Positions 60,063 through 64,000 of a stretch of DNA of 64,000 bases are shown piece after piece. Below the pieces are notes generated by a model. That model ran no database searches, was not told the origin of the DNA, and saw only the letters and a list, made by a program, of their open reading frames with translations. Positions within the stretch are counted from its first letter, which is position 1, and each line of letters starts with the position of its first letter. The stretch comes from Salsipaludibacter sp963735045 (GTDB lineage: Bacteria > Actinomycetota > Nitriliruptoria > Nitriliruptorales > Nitriliruptoraceae), in NCBI GenBank assembly GCA_963735045.1, contig CAVTIZ010000001.1, positions 62,001 to 126,000 of the forward strand, written 5' to 3'. The position numbers were made by a program, and so were the translations under genes.

Positions 60063-62384
60063 ATGACGACCTACGACCACATCGAGGTCCGGGGGGCCAG
60101 CCAGAACAACCTCGCCGGGATCGACGTCGACGTCCCCAAGCACGAACTGGTGGCCTTCACCGGCGTGTCGGGTTCCGGCAAGTCCTCGCTGGTGTTCGGC
60201 ACCATCGCCGCTGAGTCCCAACGACTCATCAACGAGACCTACAGCGCCTTCGCCCAGGGGTTCATGCCCAGCCTGGCGCGACCCGACGTCGACCTGCTGC
60301 GTGGCCTCACGGCGGCGATCGCCGTCGGCCAGGACCGCCTCGGCGGCGACAGCCGGTCGACGGTCGGGACGGCCACCGACGCCAACGCCATGCTGCGGAT
60401 CCTGTTCAGCCGGCTCGGCGACCCCCACGTCGGCCCACCCAGTGCGTTCTCGCGAAACGTCCCGTCCGTTCGTGCCAGCGGTTCGATCACCGTCGAACGT
60501 GGCGGGAAGACCCGCGAGCACGTGACCTTCACCCGGACCGGGGGGATGTGCCCGACGTGCGAGGGTCGTGGCGAGGTCAAGGACCTGGTGGTCGACGAGG
60601 TCGTCGACGCCAGCAAGTCGTTGGACGAGGGTGCGATCCTGGCGCCCAACTTCTACGGCTGGGGCTATGCCGAGTCCGGGTACTTCGACCCCGACAAGAA
60701 GGTGGCCGACTACACCGACCAGGAGTGGGACGACCTGTGGAGTCGAGAGGCCACGAAGCTGGAGCGCGAGGACGGGCCGAACATGACCTACGAGGGGTTG
60801 TCCGTCCGGATCACGCGCGTCTGGCTGGGCGAGCGCACCCCCAAGCAGAAGAACATCGTGGCGTTCCTCGAGCGCGCCGTGGCCTACCAACCCTGTCCCG
60901 CCTGCGACGGGACCGGCCTGGCCGATGGCGCCCGCTCGTCACGCATCGGCGGGCGCAACATCGCCGAGGTCGGCGCGATGCAGGTCAGTGAGGCACGCGA
61001 CTGGCTCGCCGACATCGACCTCGCCGACGTCGGCCCCCTGGCCGAGACGCTGTCGTCATTGCTCAACGCGATGGTGGACATCGGCCTGGGCTACCTCAGC
61101 CTCGACCGCGAGGCCGGGACCCTGTCGGGGGGCGAGGCCCAGCGGGTCAAGATGGTCCGCCACCTCGGCTCGGCGCTGTCCGACATCACCTACGTGTTCG
61201 ACGAACCGACGGTCGGCCTGCACCCGCACGACATCCGGCGCATGGTCGACCTCCTCCAGCAGTTGCGCGACAAGGGCAACACCGTGCTGGTCGTGGAGCA
61301 CAAGCCCGAGGTGATCCTGCACGCCGACCACGTCGTGGACCTCGGACCCGGGGCCGGGTCGGAGGGTGGCGAGGTCACCTACCAGGGTGACGTCGCCGGG
61401 CTGCGGAGCTCCGACACCGTGACGGGCCACCACCTCGACACCCGCGTGGCACTCAAGGACGAGGTTCGGCCGGCCACCGGGCACGTGACGATCGCCGACG
61501 CGTCGTTGCACAACCTGCAGGACGTGACCGTGGACCTGCCCCTGGGCGTGGTGTGCGTGGTCACCGGTGTGGCGGGGTCGGGCAAGACGTCGTTGGTGCA
61601 TGGCTGCATGCCCGACCGCGACGACCTCGTCGTGGTCGACCAGGGGGCGATCCGGGGCTCGCGCCGGTCCAACGCCGCCACCTACACCGGGATGCTGGAC
61701 GGGATCCGGGACGCGTTCGCCGCGGCCAACGACGTGTCCGTGTCGTTGTTCTCGGCCAACTCCGACGGTGGCTGCCCGGAGTGCAACGGCCTGGGCGAGA
61801 TCCACACCGACCTGGGCATGCTGGGCGAGGTCGCCTCGACCTGCGAACGGTGCGAGGGACGGCGGTTCACCGCCGAGGCCCTGGCCCACCACTACCACGG
61901 CAAGGACATCGGGCAGGTGTACGAGCTCGCCGTGGACGACGCGCTGGCGTTCTTCACCGAGGCCGGGTTGGACGGGGCGGTGGCGACCCTGCAGCGCCTG
62001 GCGGACGTGGGCCTGGGCTACCTGGCCCTGGGCCAGCCCCTGACCACCCTGTCGGGTGGCGAGCGCCAGCGCCTGAAGCTGGCCGTGCACCTGGCCGGCG
62101 AGCCGTCGACCTACGTGCTGGACGAACCGACCTCGGGGCTGCACCTGGCCGACGTCCGCCACCTGCTGGCGCTGCTGGATCGCATGGTCGACGATGGCAA
62201 CTCGGTGATCGTGGTCGAACACCACCAGGCCGTGATGGCCCACGGGGACTGGATCGTGGACCTGGGCCCCGGCGCCGGCCAGGACGGCGGACGCGTCGTC
62301 TTCGAGGGCACCCCGGCCGACCTCGTCGCCGGTCGGTCCACCGTGACCGCCCGGGAACTCGCCGACTACGTCGGGGCTGACTGA
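60063..62384 (+). CDS. UvrA2/DrrC-like excinuclease ATPase
   Basis: The protein has 773 residues, shorter than housekeeping UvrA (about 950) because the UvrB-binding part is missing. Two ABC units: Walker A GVSGSGKSSLVFGT and GVAGSGKTSLVHGC, signatures LSGGEAQRVKMV and LSGGERQRLKLA. Zinc modules CPTCEGRGEV, CPACDGTG, CPECNGLGEI and CERCEGRRF are intact. Class II UvrA proteins protect against DNA-binding drugs such as daunorubicin (DrrC). With the upstream AraC and VOC genes it forms a likely resistance trio. Confidence 0.92.
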   Translation: MTTYDHIEVRGASQNNLAGIDVDVPKHELVAFTGVSGSGKSSLVFGTIAAESQRLINETYSAFAQGFMPSLARPDVDLLRGLTAAIAVGQDRLGGDSRSTVGTATDANAMLRILFSRLGDPHVGPPSAFSRNVPSVRASGSITVERGGKTREHVTFTRTGGMCPTCEGRGEVKDLVVDEVVDASKSLDEGAILAPNFYGWGYAESGYFDPDKKVADYTDQEWDDLWSREATKLEREDGPNMTYEGLSVRITRVWLGERTPKQKNIVAFLERAVAYQPCPACDGTGLADGARSSRIGGRNIAEVGAMQVSEARDWLADIDLADVGPLAETLSSLLNAMVDIGLGYLSLDREAGTLSGGEAQRVKMVRHLGSALSDITYVFDEPTVGLHPHDIRRMVDLLQQLRDKGNTVLVVEHKPEVILHADHVVDLGPGAGSEGGEVTYQGDVAGLRSSDTVTGHHLDTRVALKDEVRPATGHVTIADASLHNLQDVTVDLPLGVVCVVTGVAGSGKTSLVHGCMPDRDDLVVVDQGAIRGSRRSNAATYTGMLDGIRDAFAAANDVSVSLFSANSDGGCPECNGLGEIHTDLGMLGEVASTCERCEGRRFTAEALAHHYHGKDIGQVYELAVDDALAFFTEAGLDGAVATLQRLADVGLGYLALGQPLTTLSGGERQRLKLAVHLAGEPSTYVLDEPTSGLHLADVRHLLALLDRMVDDGNSVIVVEHHQAVMAHGDWIVDLGPGAGQDGGRVVFEGTPADLVAGRSTVTARELADYVGAD

Positions 62385-62562
62385 TCCTCCGCGGCATCCG
62401 GCCAGGGAGCCTCCCGCCGCGGCCGACGAGGGGCACGCCTGCCGCCACCGGACACCGACAGCCGCCCTGCTACGGTGCGACCCGTCGTTGCCCCCAGAGG
62501 CGGGCGGGCCGACGGATGGCCCCGAGGGCCATGCCGGGTCGCCCTGCCACGAAGGACCCTGC

Positions 62563-63288
62563 ATGAGTCTCGCCGACGACGTGCGTCGCATCGCACGTCG
62601 GCTCCGCAACCGCGTGGGCAGCCGCCACCTCGATCCTCTGTCCCGCACGGTCCTGGACGAGGGGCTGACCTACCTGTCCCCCGCCAAGCTCGGCCGCATC
62701 GAGGACGTGCTGGAATCGGCCGACGACGTCCCCGGGGACTTCGCCGAGTTCGGCGTGGCCCTGGGCGGATCGGCCATCCTGATCGCGGATCGCCGTGGCG
62801 ACCGTGCCTTCCACGGCTTCGACGTGTTCGCGATGATCCCGGAGCCGACGTCGGACAAGGACGACGACAAGTCCCGGAAACGCTTCGACACGATTCGGTC
62901 CGGCGAGTCCCGGGGCATCGACGGCGAACTCTACTACGGCTACCGCTCCGACCTCTACGACGAGGTCTGCCGCAGCTTCGCCGACCACGGCATGCCCGTC
63001 GGCGACGACGACGTCCACCTCCACGAGGGCCTGTTCGAGGACACCTGGCCCTCCGCGGGGGTCACGACGCTGGCGATGGCCCACATCGACTGCGACTGGT
63101 ACGAGCCGGTCGCCTACTGCCTGGACGCCGTGGACCGGGTGCTGAGCCCGGGCGGGGCCGTCGTGATCGATGACTTCCACGACTACGGCGGGTGTCGGAC
63201 GGCGGTCGAGGAGTTCCTCGCCGCCCATCCGGACTACGCGTTCGACGATGGCCCCAACCCGATCCTGCGCAAGCACGGGCCGGCCTGA
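62563..63288 (+). CDS. TylF/MycF-like SAM-dependent O-methyltransferase
   Basis: The protein has 241 residues, with an AAGGACC site. TylF/MycF family features: FAEFGVALGGSAILIADRRG, FHGFDVFAMIPEP, LAMAHIDCDWYEPVAYCLDA (metal Asp) and VVIDDFHDYGGCRTAVEEFL. Such enzymes methylate sugar hydroxyls with SAM and Mg2+, in antibiotics or surface glycans. No biosynthetic cluster adjoins; a lone cell-surface sugar target is possible. Confidence 0.88.
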   Translation: MSLADDVRRIARRLRNRVGSRHLDPLSRTVLDEGLTYLSPAKLGRIEDVLESADDVPGDFAEFGVALGGSAILIADRRGDRAFHGFDVFAMIPEPTSDKDDDKSRKRFDTIRSGESRGIDGELYYGYRSDLYDEVCRSFADHGMPVGDDDVHLHEGLFEDTWPSAGVTTLAMAHIDCDWYEPVAYCLDAVDRVLSPGGAVVIDDFHDYGGCRTAVEEFLAAHPDYAFDDGPNPILRKHGPA

Positions 63289-63378
63289 CCCCCGCCGACC
63301 ACGCGGACCGGCTCCACGGTGCGGAGGGTCCACGGTCGGGATATCGTCTTGGCTTCTTCGCCGTCGGCAAGGACCAGG

Positions 63379-63786
63379 ATGGAGACCAGGACCCCCGCAA
63401 CGACATCGGCCCCCACGCAGACCACCACGGGGCTGGACGACACGGCCAAGGACACGGTGGCGGCACGCCTGGACGAGCAGGAGGCCGAACTCCTGCCCCG
63501 CATCGCCGCGCTGGAGCGGACCGTGGCGGAACTGGTCGAATCCGGTCGCGAGACCAACATCGACGACGAGCACGACCCCGACGGTGCCACCATCGGCTTC
63601 GAGCGCGCCCAGGCACAGGCCCTGCTGGACCACGCCCGCAACGACCTCGACCAGGTCGCCGAGGCCCGGCGCCGCCTGGCCGAGGACCCGACCTTCGGGA
63701 CCTGCATGGTGTGCGACGGGCCGATCGGCGTGGAGCGGCTGGTGGCCCGACCCGCGACCACGACCTGCGTCGGCTGCGCCCGCTGA
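63379..63786 (+). CDS. DksA/TraR-type C4 zinc-finger protein
   Basis: The protein has 135 residues, with an AAGGACCAGG site. Predicted coiled coil (about 25-100) with LDEQEAELLPRIAALERTVA and GFERAQAQALLDHARNDLDQ, then the C4 finger TCMVCDGPIGVERLVARPAT followed by TTCVGCAR. The layout fits DksA/TraR, which modulate RNA polymerase through the secondary channel. The acidic coiled-coil tip typical of E. coli DksA is not evident. Confidence 0.85.
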   Translation: METRTPATTSAPTQTTTGLDDTAKDTVAARLDEQEAELLPRIAALERTVAELVESGRETNIDDEHDPDGATIGFERAQAQALLDHARNDLDQVAEARRRLAEDPTFGTCMVCDGPIGVERLVARPATTTCVGCAR

Positions 63787-63816
63787 GCCCGACTCGTCCC
63801 ACCCTCGCGGAGCGCG

Positions 63817-64000
63817 TCAGGCGTTGACGGGCACCGCTCGGGGCTGGGCCACGCGCTCGGACTCGGCCCATCGGGCGAACCCGAGGGCGGCGACACCCGA
63901 CAACGCGAACGTGACCGCGATCGGCGTCACGGTGCCGTCGAAGAGCACCTGGACGAGCGTCCCCAGGATCGTGCCGACACCCAGGGACACCGCACCGATG
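63817..64000 (-). CDS. C-terminal end of an MFS (Bcr/CflA-type) transporter, partial
   Basis: The last 60 residues before the stop: GAVSLGVGTILGTLVQVLFD followed by GTVTPIAVTFALSGVAALGF, giving two membrane helices and a short cytoplasmic tail. The pattern fits the end of Bcr/CflA-like multidrug efflux MFS proteins. The remainder lies beyond the window. Confidence 0.65.
   Translation of the reverse strand, partial: IGAVSLGVGTILGTLVQVLFDGTVTPIAVTFALSGVAALGFARWAESERVAQPRAVPVNA

Overview
The window is very GC-rich and densely coded, with G/C-ending codons throughout. The gene content points to an actinobacterium: monomeric NADP-isocitrate dehydrogenase, a DosR/DosS-type two-component system with universal stress proteins, CsoR, DUF2510 proteins and a DinB/mycothiol-type protein. 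A deep-branching lineage (Nitriliruptoria- or Acidimicrobiia-like) is possible but cannot be fixed from the sequence. Most long open frames in the window are antisense or out-of-frame shadows produced by the base composition and are not annotated.

Left part (1-4.7 kb): a Tm-1-like/UPF0261 protein cut by the window edge, its usual TIM-barrel partner and a cupin run rightwards. A redoxin, a two-domain VOC protein and a Gfo/Idh/MocA oxidoreductase run leftwards. From 4.8 to 14 kb lies a dormancy/hypoxia-type island: four PNPOx-fold flavin/F420 split-barrel proteins, a DosS-like kinase and DosR-like regulator, an SRPBCC-like protein, pyruvate phosphate dikinase, two divergent universal stress proteins and a DoxX membrane protein. 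Two PNPOx operons carry the same 49-bp element upstream, at nearly the same distance from the start, and it contains a DosR-box-like core. Isocitrate dehydrogenase follows.

16.5-24.4 kb is a xylose/xylan-oligosaccharide locus: ROK regulator with a palindromic operator candidate, xylulokinase, a long-form (class II) xylose isomerase, aldose epimerase and GH3 glycosidase. Next comes an unusual fusion of a YbdK-type carboxylate-amine ligase with a cyanophycin-synthetase-like ATP-grasp domain. A leftward operon encodes EttA, a small acidic protein, a patatin and a PlsC acyltransferase. A secreted coiled-coil/VanY peptidase and a 5-oxoprolinase are broken by single-base frameshifts (three within 6.1 kb). 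Between them lies a translationally coupled operon: NfeD, SPFH, DUF2510 and a diaminopropionate ammonia-lyase-like enzyme.

40-53.6 kb holds a DinB protein, a membrane-fused spermidine-synthase-like protein, a copper module (CopB-like and CopA ATPases, CopZ, divergent CsoR with its operator), an HhH/histone-H1-like protein, a DsbB plus DsbA-like pair, an OafA-type acyltransferase and a CDF metal exporter. A tRNA-Arg(CCU) at 53.8 kb is followed by a degraded island with remnants of integrase, methyltransferase, DinB and YjbR-like genes, one intact RibD-like reductase and a lower-GC secreted cysteine-containing protein. The right end carries a pentapeptide-repeat protein, a small lipoprotein, a zinc ribbon, a DUF2510-AIM24-like protein, an AraC-VOC-UvrA2 trio, a TylF-like methyltransferase, a DksA/TraR-type zinc finger protein and the tail of an MFS/Bcr-type transporter.
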